This document shows, one piece after another, positions 22,983 through 33,222 of a stretch of 64,000 nucleotides of DNA. A program made the position numbers and the translations under genes. The stretch is from Hymenoscyphus infarciens (lineage: Eukaryota; Ascomycota; Leotiomycetes; Helotiales; Helotiaceae): the NCBI GenBank assembly GCA_001414345.1, contig LLCB01000109.1, positions 1 to 64,000 on the forward strand, written 5' to 3'. The notes below the pieces were generated by a model. The model worked only from the letters and a program-made list of their open reading frames with translations, was not told where the DNA came from and ran no database searches. The first letter of the stretch is position 1; each line of letters begins with the position of its first letter.

Positions 22983-23090
22983 ATAGAGTTTTGGTGAATT
23001 TTGATGAATTTCAATAGAAGGGACTGTGGTGAATGGCGGGGATTAAGGGGGCCGGCGTAGCGGGTGGGTATAGGATCTTAGTTAAAAAGG

Positions 23091-23198
23091 TACTTCGTCT
23101 CTGGCGAAATAAACGTTATTCCGATGGGGTAATCGCCACATTTCCGATGCTTCATGCTACCCAACTAGTTTAACGTTTATTTCGCCTGGGGCGAAGTA
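23091..23198. repeat. Short inverted repeat, possible MITE end
   Basis: The arm at 23091-23118 and the arm at 23171-23198 are reverse complements at 25 of 28 positions; most differences are C/T. Both read TACTTCG...GGCGAAATAAACGTTA. The inner AAATAAACGTTA also occurs inside the MITE-like element at about 10832, hinting at related families. The loop is about 52 bp. Confidence 0.65.
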
Positions 23199-23289
23199 GA
23201 ATTGGTGGCCATAGTAATATTTAAAGACCTCGAGGACGTTCTACAACGAGGTCTTCTACAGGTTACGTCAGATATCATTTCGCGCTTGC

Positions 23290-23930
23290 CTCGAATATCC
23301 CAACTCCGTTTTATAGTAAAGAACTTAACTATATATAAATTCATATCTGAAAATATTAACTATAAAATATTATAGTAGCTATAATTGTCGGTATATTCAA
23401 GAGTGAATAGCTACTCGGATTAGCACACGTGGGAACACGTGACCTTCTCGCTTAAGAACTATTTAGATAGGCACGGTAGCTAGCTTTACTCGGTATATAC
23501 GAACGATAATACAACTCTTTTTACATCGCTTTTATAACTACAAAGTTATACTAATAATAATAGCTTAATAAAGAAAAGAAATAGAGTAGAAGTAGAAGCT
23601 AGAGAGTAGTAAGAGAGTATAAGAAATAGTAGAAAATAAAAGCTAAGTATTTAGAAGTTAAGAGAGATAGAATAGCTTAGTTATAAGTATCTAAGAATTA
23701 TACTCTGAGATAAATTATTTTAAGAGAAAAGGATCTTTAGATTATATATACTCTTCTCTTAGAGTAACTCTATACTAGCTTATATATAGAGAACTTGAAA
23801 AGAAGAGAAAGTAGAAGCGGAAGTAAGATAGGAAGTAAGAAAGTAAAAAGTAGAGCTGCAAAGAATACTCCTCTAGATTATTAATAATGAACTCCTTAGA
23901 TATTCTAAAAGATTAAAAACAAAAAACTTT
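23290..23930. repeat. AT-rich RIP-like island
   Basis: About 640 bp rich in TA, AGA and TAG, and poor in CA. It resembles a RIP-hit repeat copy. It lies between the inverted repeat and the truncated tRNA-like gene. No protein could be decoded. Confidence 0.6.
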
Positions 23931-24015
23931 CTTTTCCAATCATCATTCGACACCTAAGAGATTCTAGAGAGGCTGTTAGTTTTTGATATAAGTAGCAGAG
24001 AAGGGGATTATGTAC

Positions 24016-24099
24016 CGAACTCTTGCTCCCGAAGGAAATGCCTGGCTTTAATTAATTATCAATAGCAGGGCATCGCGTTAACCACTCCGCCAAAGTGCC
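24016..24099 (-). pseudogene. Truncated, intron-bearing tRNA-Ser(GCU)-like gene
   Basis: Read on the minus strand from 24099: a 5' acceptor strand GGCACTT, an A box TGGCGGAGTGGTTAACGCG, then an anticodon stem ATGCC with loop CTGCTA (anticodon GCU). After a putative intron of about 19 nt comes the matching GGCAT. A variable arm TTCC-TTCG-GGAG follows and the T arm begins with GAGTTCG. The pairing then fails: no second T-stem strand and no AAGTGCC 3' acceptor strand follow. It is either a tRNA gene cut in the T loop (B box) or the head of a tRNA-derived SINE. Confidence 0.55.
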
Positions 24100-24879
24100 C
24101 ATTAGGTTTCTTTTTTTGATGTTATGTTGTAAAACGGTGTCTATATCACGTGTCCTGTTTTGTTTGTGGGGTGGAGCATGTGATGTGGGCTATGTGGGGT
24201 GGGATTGTTACAGATGGTGGGCTGGCATAAGCGAGGGGATACAAGTACGAACAGTTGATCCCTTTTATATTTGGAAGAAATTAGCAAGTATATTTGGGAA
24301 AAGGGTTTGTAAGAGAGTCATTGAGTACTCTTAGGTACAAGTAGCCTTCTATGTTTTTTCCTGGGGAAAGCTTCCTCGCACAATTACCCGTTATTCCAGA
24401 AAGGTCATCGCGGCACGTCAATAGAACGGACCCTTTGAGTTTAAACCTCAAAGCAACAAATACCACCAACAATTACCAATAGCCAAGAAGGCGAGTGCGA
24501 AAGAAACCATGGAGTAAAAGAACGAGAAGGTCGAAGCGGCTGAACGTGAGCGTTCTCGTTCTCGAAGTCGGTCGCCTACAACAAAGCAAGCTCGATTCAA
24601 ATCCCTTCCTTTGGTAGATCTTTTTGGGCTCTTTCTTGGTGTGTACAAGAGTAAGTGGTTGGCTGACTCCCACCGATACAGCCAATCCCACGTCTCAAGT
24701 GTCCTTGCATCGTAACATAAGACCACTGATACTAGAGCTTTTTCTCTTTGGGAATTCTGTTACTCCTTTTGGTTGTGCTGTAACAAAAATTTCTATATAA
24801 GCTCGGCTTTGGGGAGCCCGTCGAGAGAATTCAACGATGGTTGATTGACGGTTACTTAACAAAGGGTCTCCCCTTTCTG

Positions 24880-26227
24880 TCAACAGCAGCTCTAATTCCA
24901 CTCCAGGAGTTCGCCCAGCGTAGAGATAACCTTGCAAAACTACTTGTAGCGTGTGACATCGATGCATTCATGGTCGAACCGGAATACAATTTTCAATACT
25001 ATGCAAACATTAGTCAAAAGGGTATTGCGCCCTCTTTCTTTTTTGACAATCCTTCGACAATGTCGGAATGCTGAGCTCGAGTAGACTGGGAACCATGGAA
25101 GTTAATAGAAAGCCCTTTCTTCATGATCATCCAACTCCAGACCATCCAACAACGAACGAGACGACATCCTGAACAACCTTTCTTGTGCCAGCTTCCGAAG
25201 CCGAACGCAACCGTTTTCTTCTTCTTGATATGCCACTCTCTTCCCAGCTATAGATCCTAAATTTGGAGCAAATCCGGACTCCGTCTACTACCCCATTTGA
25301 AAATTGGGACTCTTCTCTTCTCAACCTTAAAACTCATCCAAAAATCATGGTTGATGGGGAGGTAGGATATTTTTTCCAGAAACAACTTCACATTTCGGGA
25401 TTCGGGATAGTTGGAGAGTGCGTGCAGGTGAGGAGGGTGAGACGAGAGAGAGAGTAAACTTCTGAGAGCAGTTAATACTGGTACTTTAGAAGCGCTGAGA
25501 GCGGTGCGAAAGTGCATGTATTGGGGCTTATCAGAGGGTGAAGTTAAAACTGTGTTGAATGAGACACTGAAAGTCGGAGGTTTGGAGCCAGTCTTCAATG
25601 CCGTTGTTTTTGGTAAGTCGGCAGATTACAATATCAACGATGAATTCGAGATGAAAACACTTCAGCTCCACCCCAAAGTACGAATGGAACAACAACCCTC
25701 GAAAAAGAGACTTTAGCGTTCATCATTGTTGGGTTCATATACAAATTTCCTTCCTCATTCCAGCTACACCTTCTGATACGTCGACAGAGCACGTCTACAC
25801 GGTTACTCCTCTAAAATCTCACGGACATTCATCTAAGACTAAAACTAACCACGCAACAGACGAGATGCTTGACGAGAAGTTTTTTATGCATTTTAGAGTC
25901 ATGGGTACGCAAAACGCTATTGTTAATCGCCTTACACCACCCCACAATACTTCGGAGCCTTATCTCGCCGCAGTTGGAATCGATGCCCTACTTGGAACCA
26001 GGGGCCTTCAATCTGAAAATCGAGTTGGCCATGGAATAGGTGTCAATGCCTGTGAAAGCCCTTATTTGCAACCGGATAACGCAGTGAAGTTGACCGCAGG
26101 GATGACTCTTGTATTATTACCTGGCATGCGAATTGAGGATGTTGTGCTCGTGAGAGAGCAGAGGCGTATAAAATTACTAGACGGGACAACAGATGGTGAA
26201 TACAAATGTGATCAATGGGATCCTTGA
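24880..26227 (+). pseudogene. Remnant of an M24 (Xaa-Pro peptidase / creatinase-like) gene
   Basis: Blocks of an M24-family metallopeptidase are recognisable in order but in different frames. They are LIPLQEFAQRRDNLAKLL and EYNFQYYANISQKG (24889-25030), LVPASEAERNRFLLLDM (about 25183-25230), MVDGEVGYFFQKQLHISGF (about 25348-25405), LLRAVNTGTLEALRAVRKC with GLSEGEVKTVLNETL (25459-25600), and RVGHGIGVNACESPYL through GMTLVLLPG and EDVVLVRE (26022-26160). The middle, which should hold the metal-binding Asp residues, has no open frame. The usual SEPG metal-binding Glu is replaced (LLPG). Several frameshifts and stops separate the blocks, so no active enzyme can be made. It ends about 160 bp from the large transposon. 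Confidence 0.8.
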
Positions 26228-26389
26228 TTCCAAGTTTAGTTTGCAGCGATGAGGTGGTATCATCAGTCGGAGAAATTTTGTTGGGTGGGGTTATGATGAA
26301 CCTTTGAGGAACATCCGTAACATCATTTTTCAACGAAAAGACGAGATGAAAATAATTTTGCTCCTTCATTACTACCACTTGGTAGTTAG

Positions 26390-26556
26390 GGCGTCCCGTA
26401 TATACCAAAAGTCGGAAACGACGACTAAATCGCAAATCGCAAATCGTAAATCATAAATCGTAAATTATAAAGCTTAGATTTCTAAGTATATAGCCTTTTA
26501 GAGCTAAATCATAAATCGTAAATCGTAAATCAATAAACGTAGATTTTTTAGAAGCT
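26390..26556 (+). repeat. Left terminal inverted repeat of the transposon
   Basis: It begins GGCGTCCCGTATATACC and contains two blocks of tandem heptamers (AAATCGT, with C/T and G/A variants). These are separated by an AAGCTTAGATTT...TTTTAGAGC spacer, and the arm ends near CGTAGATTTTTTAGA. Its reverse complement is the right arm. Confidence 0.85.
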
Positions 26557-26800
26557 AAATCACAAATCGTAAATCATAAATCATAAAAGTTATATAATTA
26601 ATAAATAATCATAAAAGGTATTAAATATTAAATTAAAATATATTAGAGTAAGAGATATATATATATATAATATAAAAAGACTATATAAATCGACTTTTAT
26701 TACTATAACAAGTTCCTAAATTATATCTTAAAACTAAGCCTTTTTTAAACTAATTACTCTAGATTACTTAATATTAAAGTAATTAGCTTACTTTAAAAGC

Positions 26801-26886
26801 TTAAATAATCTTAATTTAAGATTATTTAAGCACTTTTAACCACTTTTCTTAATTATATACTAATTTCCTAATTAAAGTTAGCACTA
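26801..26886 (+). repeat. Direct repeat flanking the transposon coding core, left copy
   Basis: About 85 bp containing TTTAAGATTATTTAAG and TTAATTATATACTAAT. It recurs in the same orientation at 32570-32653, so the coding core lies between two direct copies that sit inside the inverted repeats. Confidence 0.65.
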
Positions 26887-26940
26887 TTTATTTTATAAGC
26901 TAAAAAGTATACTTACTCTATATACTAACCCTCTTATATT

Positions 26941-27290
26941 ACTCCTTCCTTTAAATACTATATATTACTCTCTATTATTCCTTTCTTTAAAAGTGCTATT
27001 CTACTACTATATATACTCTCTCTCTCCTCTTAAATTCAAGTACTAATAATAATAGGAGAAAGAAGAGAATAAGCTTTAGTAGTAGCCCTAGACATCTATT
27101 AAAGTACAATATCCTTAGTAGTAGAACCTCTTAAGATAAATCGAATTAGTTACTTCTTCTTTTAAATACTACTCTATATTATTCCTTCTTTTAAAAGTAC
27201 TATCCTACTACTATATATACTCTCTCTTCTCTCTTAAATTTAAGTACTAACGACGACAGGAGAAGGAAGAGAATAAGCTTTAGTAGTAGC
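26941..27290. repeat. Internal direct repeat of about 145 bp
   Basis: Sequence at about 26941-27090 is repeated at about 27150-27290 with scattered differences. Both copies run from a CTTCCTTTAAATACTA-like start, through CTACTACTATATATACTCTC, to GAATAAGCTTTAGTAGTAGC. The function is unknown; it may be a subterminal transposase-binding region. Confidence 0.7.
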
Positions 27291-27879
27291 TCTATATAGT
27301 AGAAAGTATAAAAAGAGCGATTTTAAGTATATAATAAGAGCTTAAATATACTATATCAGTTTATTGATTTAGAGCTATATAAGGTGTTTATAGAGGAGTT
27401 ATATTAAAAGGAAGTCTCTACTTAAGAGATATATAATATTCTTAAAAGTAAGTATAATATTAATATCTCTAATACTACTCTTAAGCTCTAAATCAATATA
27501 GAGTAGAACTTTTACTAGTATAAAAAAAGTAAGACTACTTCTACCTTATATATATAAGTAGTATATCTCTTTAAAGATATAGGATTATCTAATTTAAGTA
27601 TAATATATATATTAAATTATAAGAGCTTTATAATTAAGTCTTAGAAGCTTTAAAGGTTATAATTTAAAATAGGCCTTTAACGTTAAAAGTTCCTTATATA
27701 GAAAGAGCGTAAAGAGCTAGAAGCTATTCTTTAGTATAAGATCTACGAATATAGCTACTTTAGTACTATAAGAAGCTTCGGTCTTAGGTTCCTTTATATA
27801 TACCTTAATACTTATAATATTAATAGAGATAGAGATAAAAGATAAAGCTAGAATAAGATTTAAAAAGCGTTATTAAAAG

Positions 27880-29125
27880 TTAATAAGAAGGGGTATAATT
27901 ATAGGTTATAAGAGATTAAGAATACTTATAGTAAATATATTATACTAGAGCCTAATTTTATATAGAGTATTAATAGATATTATAAATTAAGATTTATTAG
28001 TATTAAGATATATACTAGTATTAATACCTATATTCGATTTCTCTTTTAAAGCTATTATAGTATCTTAAATAATATAATAGTATCTACTCTATAGTAATAT
28101 AATAATATTATAAGTAGTTTTAGAAAGATACTATACTATATATAATTAGATTAAGAATTAGAATCTCTAATAGTAGTAGACGCTTACTATATACTTCGTT
28201 AATAACAAGCTATAGAAAGTAGTAAGGAGTTATACTAATTTTTAGACTTATATTAGTTTAGTACTTTTATAGCTAACTAACGTATTAAAGCTTAGTAGAG
28301 ACAGCTTATAAAAGAGTTTCTAAATAAGTAAAAGATATACTTCTAGAGTATTTATAAAAAGAAGTTATTTTCTAAAAAGAGCCTCTCTAATATAATCGCT
28401 ATATTATATATATATATTTCAATTATTTAAAAAGAGCTTTAAATGTTTATATATATATAAAATCGCTATTATATTTATACTAATGCTAATTAAGAGTATA
28501 GAGTACTAAGAGTACTATAAACTAACTTTTACTATTTTAAGAGTAAAGAGTATCTAGTAGACGATTATAGTATTAAAGTACTTGCTAAGAAGCTTACTAA
28601 ACTTTAGGAATTATATAAGGATTAGAATATTAATATATATTTACCTTAGATAATCCTAGAGTAGTATAAAATAAAATTATTAGTATATAAATATATACTA
28701 TTAATTAATAAGATAATATAAACTAAAGAGAGGGAAACTTATACTATAGTGTACTTAGATTTAAGAGTAGAATTATTAGCGTATATTTAAGAGAGTAATT
28801 TAGTAGAATTAAGCCTTTTAGGTAAGCTAGAGAGAGTATATAAGTAAGAGCTATACTCTAAGGTAGCTTAAGAATTAAAAGAAGCTAAAAAGGCTAATTA
28901 AGATAAATTTAGCATATACTTTAGTAATAAAGATAGAAGCGATTAAGTAACGAATATAGTACTAGATTATCTATATAATAGCGACTTCTTAGATAAGGAA
29001 TTAGAGGAGTTAGATAATAATAGTTTAATAAGATTAGATAAGGATTTAAGAGAGTATATAACTAATAAGTATACCTTACTAGTTAAAGATAATTTAAAAG
29101 AAGATTTAGAGATAGATATTAGTAG
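27880..29125 (+). pseudogene. RIP-killed integrase-core (rve-like) transposase
   Basis: Read in the frame that includes GAG CCT AAT TTT at 27949, this stretch decodes to a recognisable integrase core once TAA/TAG stops are read as Gln or Trp. EPNFI*SINRYYKLRF matches the fungal W-S-x-D-G-x-D-K-L-x-x-F block, with the first catalytic Asp now Asn. INTYIRF matches IDAYSRY. ANQRI is intact up to RI, but the catalytic Glu is now Lys and two Trp are stops (RIKA**). LFSKKSL and the following I-x-x-P-I-like helix also fit. The changes are G to A and C to T, as RIP predicts. The C-terminal part to about 29125 is acidic, with runs such as DFLDKELEELDNN. Stops occur throughout, so it is not functional. 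The fungal family (integrase core proteins, sometimes with a Clr5-like N-terminus) is recalled, not searched. Confidence 0.7.
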
Positions 29126-30639
29126 ATAAATTTATATTTAATTAATCTACTCTAGAGGCTACTAATTTATTCTCAGGATTAGGCCTCCTTCTTTATAGAG
29201 CTCTTTTACTAATAAATAATATTAAACGTCGTTGTTATAGTAGAGAGCTCTAATAATTCTAATCCTAGGTCGTCTACTAAAAGATAGTCTCTTAAGTTTA
29301 TTTAAAAGGTAAGGTCTTAAATCCTTAATCCTCTCTTTCTCTATTAGTAACCTTATACTTAATATATATCTCTAGCTATAGTAGTAACTCTAGGATTATA
29401 GTATTATAATCTACTAACTAACTATAGACTCTATAATAGTTTATAATTATAATTACCTACTAGCTAAGGTAAATAGAACGTTAATAAAGAGTAATATAAT
29501 AAAGGAAGTATATATTACTATCTATAAAAGGTATAGAGAGTTAGCTAGCAACGTTGCTTTTACTATCTATAATTAATAAGTAAATAGATATACTAAACTA
29601 GGAATAAACCTATACTAAATATAAGCTAAGCTCTAAGCTTAAAATTTATATATTTTAAGCGTAAAAAAAGGTTTAATATAACTCTAGAGAGGAATAGACA
29701 TATTTATCAACTTTTAATTAAAATTAAAAGTAATTTATATAAGGTTATAAGTATAGTTATAAGTATATAATTCTCTAAGTACCTAGAGAGAGATTTTAGT
29801 AGAGTAAACCTACTAACTATAACTATTAACACTAAGCCTAATTTATAAATTACTTACTACTATTAATAAAAGTTAGTAATCTTAAACTCTTAAATCTTTA
29901 AAAAATCGTAATATTATAAGTTCTACGTCTATTAAGTTCTAGTTAGCTTTATAGATATAAATAATACTATTCTATATTTAAATAAAAGGTAAAAGAATTA
30001 ATTTAGAATATTATATTTTTAGGCTATTTTAAGTATATAGATTACTAACTTTTATTAGTAGTAGTAAATAATTTATAAATTAAGCTTAGCGTTAATTACT
30101 TATCTTTAGAACCTCCTTAGTCTCTAGAGGAGGTTTCTAAGCTAGCTTCTAAGTAGTTACTTAGATTAAAATATCTTTTAATCTAGCCTTACTTACGCCT
30201 ACTTCTATAAATACTTATAGAATAGTAAATAAAGTCCTAGCCTTTATAGAGGATAATATACTATATAACTAGTAATTATTTAATATACGCTAGAATAGTA
30301 TATTAGAGCTTTATAAATAGTATTAAAAGTAAGAAGCGAGGTATAAGAGGTTATATAGTTTAAGTAGAATAGTTCTTTAATTTTCCTGCTTTTATTCTAT
30401 TACTTTTACTTATACTTTTAAAAGCTTTATATCTATTATTCTATAACACTAAAAACACGCTAGAATACTTTAATATTAGTCTCTTAAATACTTAAAAGTC
30501 TAAGCTTCTTATTCTAAGAGTTTAAAGCTTAAAGTATACTCTTATTACTTCTTAGTAAACCTAGTAAGTGCTCTAGAAAATCACATATCTACGCTTTTTT
30601 AGAAGCCCTCTAATAATAAGATTAAGAACTATCTATAAA

Positions 30640-32510
30640 AAGTAAAAGACTACTTTATAAAAGCTATAATATAAAGCTTTAATAGTTAGGAGAAGAAATA
30701 ATAGTTAATTATAGAGTTTAAGAGGAAGTAAGAGGCTATTATAGAACGTTCTACTACTAACTACTCTGCTCTTATTATTAAGTAAAAGGAGGATAAATTA
30801 GCTATAGCTAGAGAGTAAGCTATTTAAGAGGAAAAGGCTAAAGCTAGATAATCCTTTTTTATAAAGGCTTTTAATAAGACTAAAATAATTAAAGCGAAAG
30901 TATATAAGAAGGGATTTATCTTTAATAAGAAAAAGGTTAAAAGTAAGTAGTACTCTTAGATTTAGTATATACTACTAATTAGTATAGGCTTCTTAGCTCC
31001 TCCTCCTCTAACCTATAGAGTGCTAAAGCCTATCTCTATTACTAAAATCTATATTTAAGTAGCTTTATATATCTATATATATATAATAAGTATTAAGGAC
31101 TTCTCTACTACTAAGAGTATCTCTATAATCACGTATACTTCTATAATATAACGTAGTAAGATAGTTAAAGTATAAATTAATAACGACTTTCCGTTTTAGA
31201 TACCTTATTTACCTACTAGTAACTCTAAAGATCTATTTAACTTTAAATTAATATTCTAAAATATATAAGCTAAAAGATTTACTATTAAGCTTCTAGAGGA
31301 TATCTACTATATAATCTCTACTTCTAGTAAGTAGAATTCTATTAATATACTACTTCTTACTAATAAGATAGAAGACGTCTTTCTAACTATAAATATTACT
31401 ATTAAGAAGAGGAAAGCTAAGTAATTAAGTACTATAGATTATAAGAAGGTAGATAACGTATAAGCTCTTATATAATACTTTAATTTACTAAAAGGTTTTA
31501 CTAATAAAAAGTACTATAAAGTATATATAGTATTTAATAGCTATACTAATAATAAGCTCTAATCTTCTAAAAAGAGGTAATCTATTATACTTTTATAAGA
31601 TACCTAAGAGCTACTAATTCTACTTTAACTCTTAGTACCTATTAAAGTATCTAATAATAAGCCTATTATACTTAAAGATAACGCTTAAGATAGAGAGAGA
31701 GATACTAGGCCTATACTATTACTAGAGAATAGTACTAGTACTAGAGTAAGTATAATATTAGTAGACGATTTAGAATTAGATAATCTTCTAGAGATATTTA
31801 TAATTATTACTACTTATTTAGAAGACTACTCTATAATTGTCGCCGCTTATTTAGAAGAGGAAGATAATAGAGATAATAATTCTAGAAAGGGTTTTAAGAG
31901 TAATATAAGAAGTAAAGATATAGATATAGATATAGATATAAGAGAGGATACTAATAATAAAAGAGTATTAACTCTAGGCTTATACTCGCTATTGTCTCTT
32001 ATAGAGGATAAGAAGAAGAAGAGCTTAATAATACTTACTAAGTTAAATATATTAGGAAGAGTAGATAAGGTAGTATAATAATAAGTAGATATAGATAAGT
32101 AAATTATAAAGGATCTTAATACTTAATTATATATAGATATTAATACTACTATTACTAAAAGTAGGCTTAAATTAATTAATAAGAAAGAGTAATTAAAACT
32201 TAATTAAGAGCTTGATAAGAGAGTCTCTAATTCGCTCTCACTTACTCCTCTTATACTTATAAATATACTAGTAAGTAAAACAATATCTACTATTATAATC
32301 GCTTCTATAAATAGCCTTAATTTAAAGAGAAAGAGAGGAGATACTCTCTCTTAAATAACTCTTACTAATTAACTCTCTTATACTACTAAAAAGGTTAAGA
32401 TTATATATAATAAGTATAATAAGAAGAGAGATAAGAAGTAAAAGTATATAGTAGTAGATACTTTAAGTATAGATACTAAGAGGATTATTTATAATATCTT
32501 AATTTTATTA
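30640..32510 (+). pseudogene. Second RIP-killed ORF of the transposon, function unknown
   Basis: One frame can be followed for about 1.9 kb if TAA and TAG are read as former Gln codons. It starts in a Lys/Glu/Gln-rich, probably coiled-coil segment (KEDKLAIARE, EEKAKAR), passes a Ser/Thr/Pro-richer middle, reaches an acidic part with a DIDIDIDI repeat near 31920, and ends basic (KYNKKRDKK). No family is recognised. It is most likely an accessory protein of the element, or the regulatory half of a second transposase gene. Confidence 0.45.
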
Positions 32511-32569
32511 CTACTTTTTAGTTACTTTTTACTACTTTTACTCTTCTTTTACTCTCTTTACTAAAGTAT

Positions 32570-32653
32570 TTAAATAATTATAATTTAAGATTATTTAAGT
32601 ACTTTAAGTACTACTTTACTAATTATATACTAATTGCCTAATTAGGCTTAGCA
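32570..32653 (+). repeat. Direct repeat flanking the transposon coding core, right copy
   Basis: The second copy of the 85-bp unit at 26801-26886, diverged by several transitions and small indels. Confidence 0.65.
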
Positions 32654-33059
32654 TCTCTTACTCTTAGGTTAAATTACATCTATACTTATAGTATTAAAAG
32701 TCTTAACTATCTCTTTTCCTCTTTTATTTATTAAGTACTTATATAACGTTATTATTTATACTAAGTATATATATTACTTTTAATAATTTATAATATTTTA
32801 AATAATAGATTTAAAGTTATATTATACTTATATTTAGTATAGTACTAAGTAGTATATATTAATAGAGAGTAAGTAGTAAGTAATTATAATATATATATAT
32901 TTAATAGATATATATATATTATATTACCTTCTACTTTCTACCTCTACTTATACTTAAATTTTACGATTTAAGCTTTATAATTTAAGTATTATAAATTATA
33001 AATACCCTTACTTTAAGCTTTAAGATTACTAATTTAAGTATTTTAATTTATGTCTAAAT

Positions 33060-33222
33060 AGCCTCTAAAAAATCTACGTTTATTAATTTACGATTTACGA
33101 TTTACGATTTAGCTCTAAAGGGCCATATACTTAAAAATCTAAGCTTTACGATTTACGATTTACGATTTGCGATTTACGATTTGCGATTTAGTCGATTCCG
33201 ACTTTTGGTACGTACGGGATGC
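33060..33222 (-). repeat. Right terminal inverted repeat of the transposon
   Basis: Reverse complement of the left arm, with mostly transition differences. It carries the same heptamer blocks and HindIII-like spacer, and ends CGTACGGGATGCC. Confidence 0.85.

Larger units (their letters stand above)
22983..24880. other. Repeat-rich intergenic region
   Basis: Apart from the inverted repeat, RIP island and truncated tRNA listed separately, nothing is supported. Sequence from 24110 to 24880 has normal composition but only short overlapping frames. Confidence 0.5.
26390..33222 (+). mobile_element. RIP-inactivated DNA transposon with long terminal inverted repeats
   Basis: A 6.8-kb AT-rich block is bounded by inverted repeats of about 165 bp (26390-26556 and 33060-33222). 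Their outer ends read GGCGTCCCGTATATACC on the left and GGCATCCCGTACGTACC on the right when reverse-complemented, continuing into AAAAGTCGG. CA and TG dinucleotides are nearly absent inside, while CT, CC and CG persist, so C to T change was aimed at CpA on both strands. Translating through TAA/TAG stops (former CAA, CAG, TGG) shows an integrase-core transposase at about 27.9-28.5 kb and a second long charged ORF at about 30.6-32.5 kb. Terminal inverted repeats and a DDE-type core place it among class II elements; a Ginger- or IS3EU-like group is only a guess. No target-site duplication is clear. Confidence 0.85.

Noticed and set aside
24016..24099. Functional tRNA-Ser gene
   Set aside because: The T stem cannot close and the 3' acceptor strand is missing.
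26400..26600. Heptamer array as a CRISPR or telomere-like repeat
   Set aside because: Units are 7 bp without unique spacers, and they occur as mirror arrays at both ends of a transposon in a eukaryotic genome.
26390..33222. Large element as an LTR retrotransposon
   Set aside because: The end repeats are inverted, not direct, and the integrase frame has no reverse transcriptase or RNase H next to it that I could decode. The internal direct repeats are only about 85 bp.
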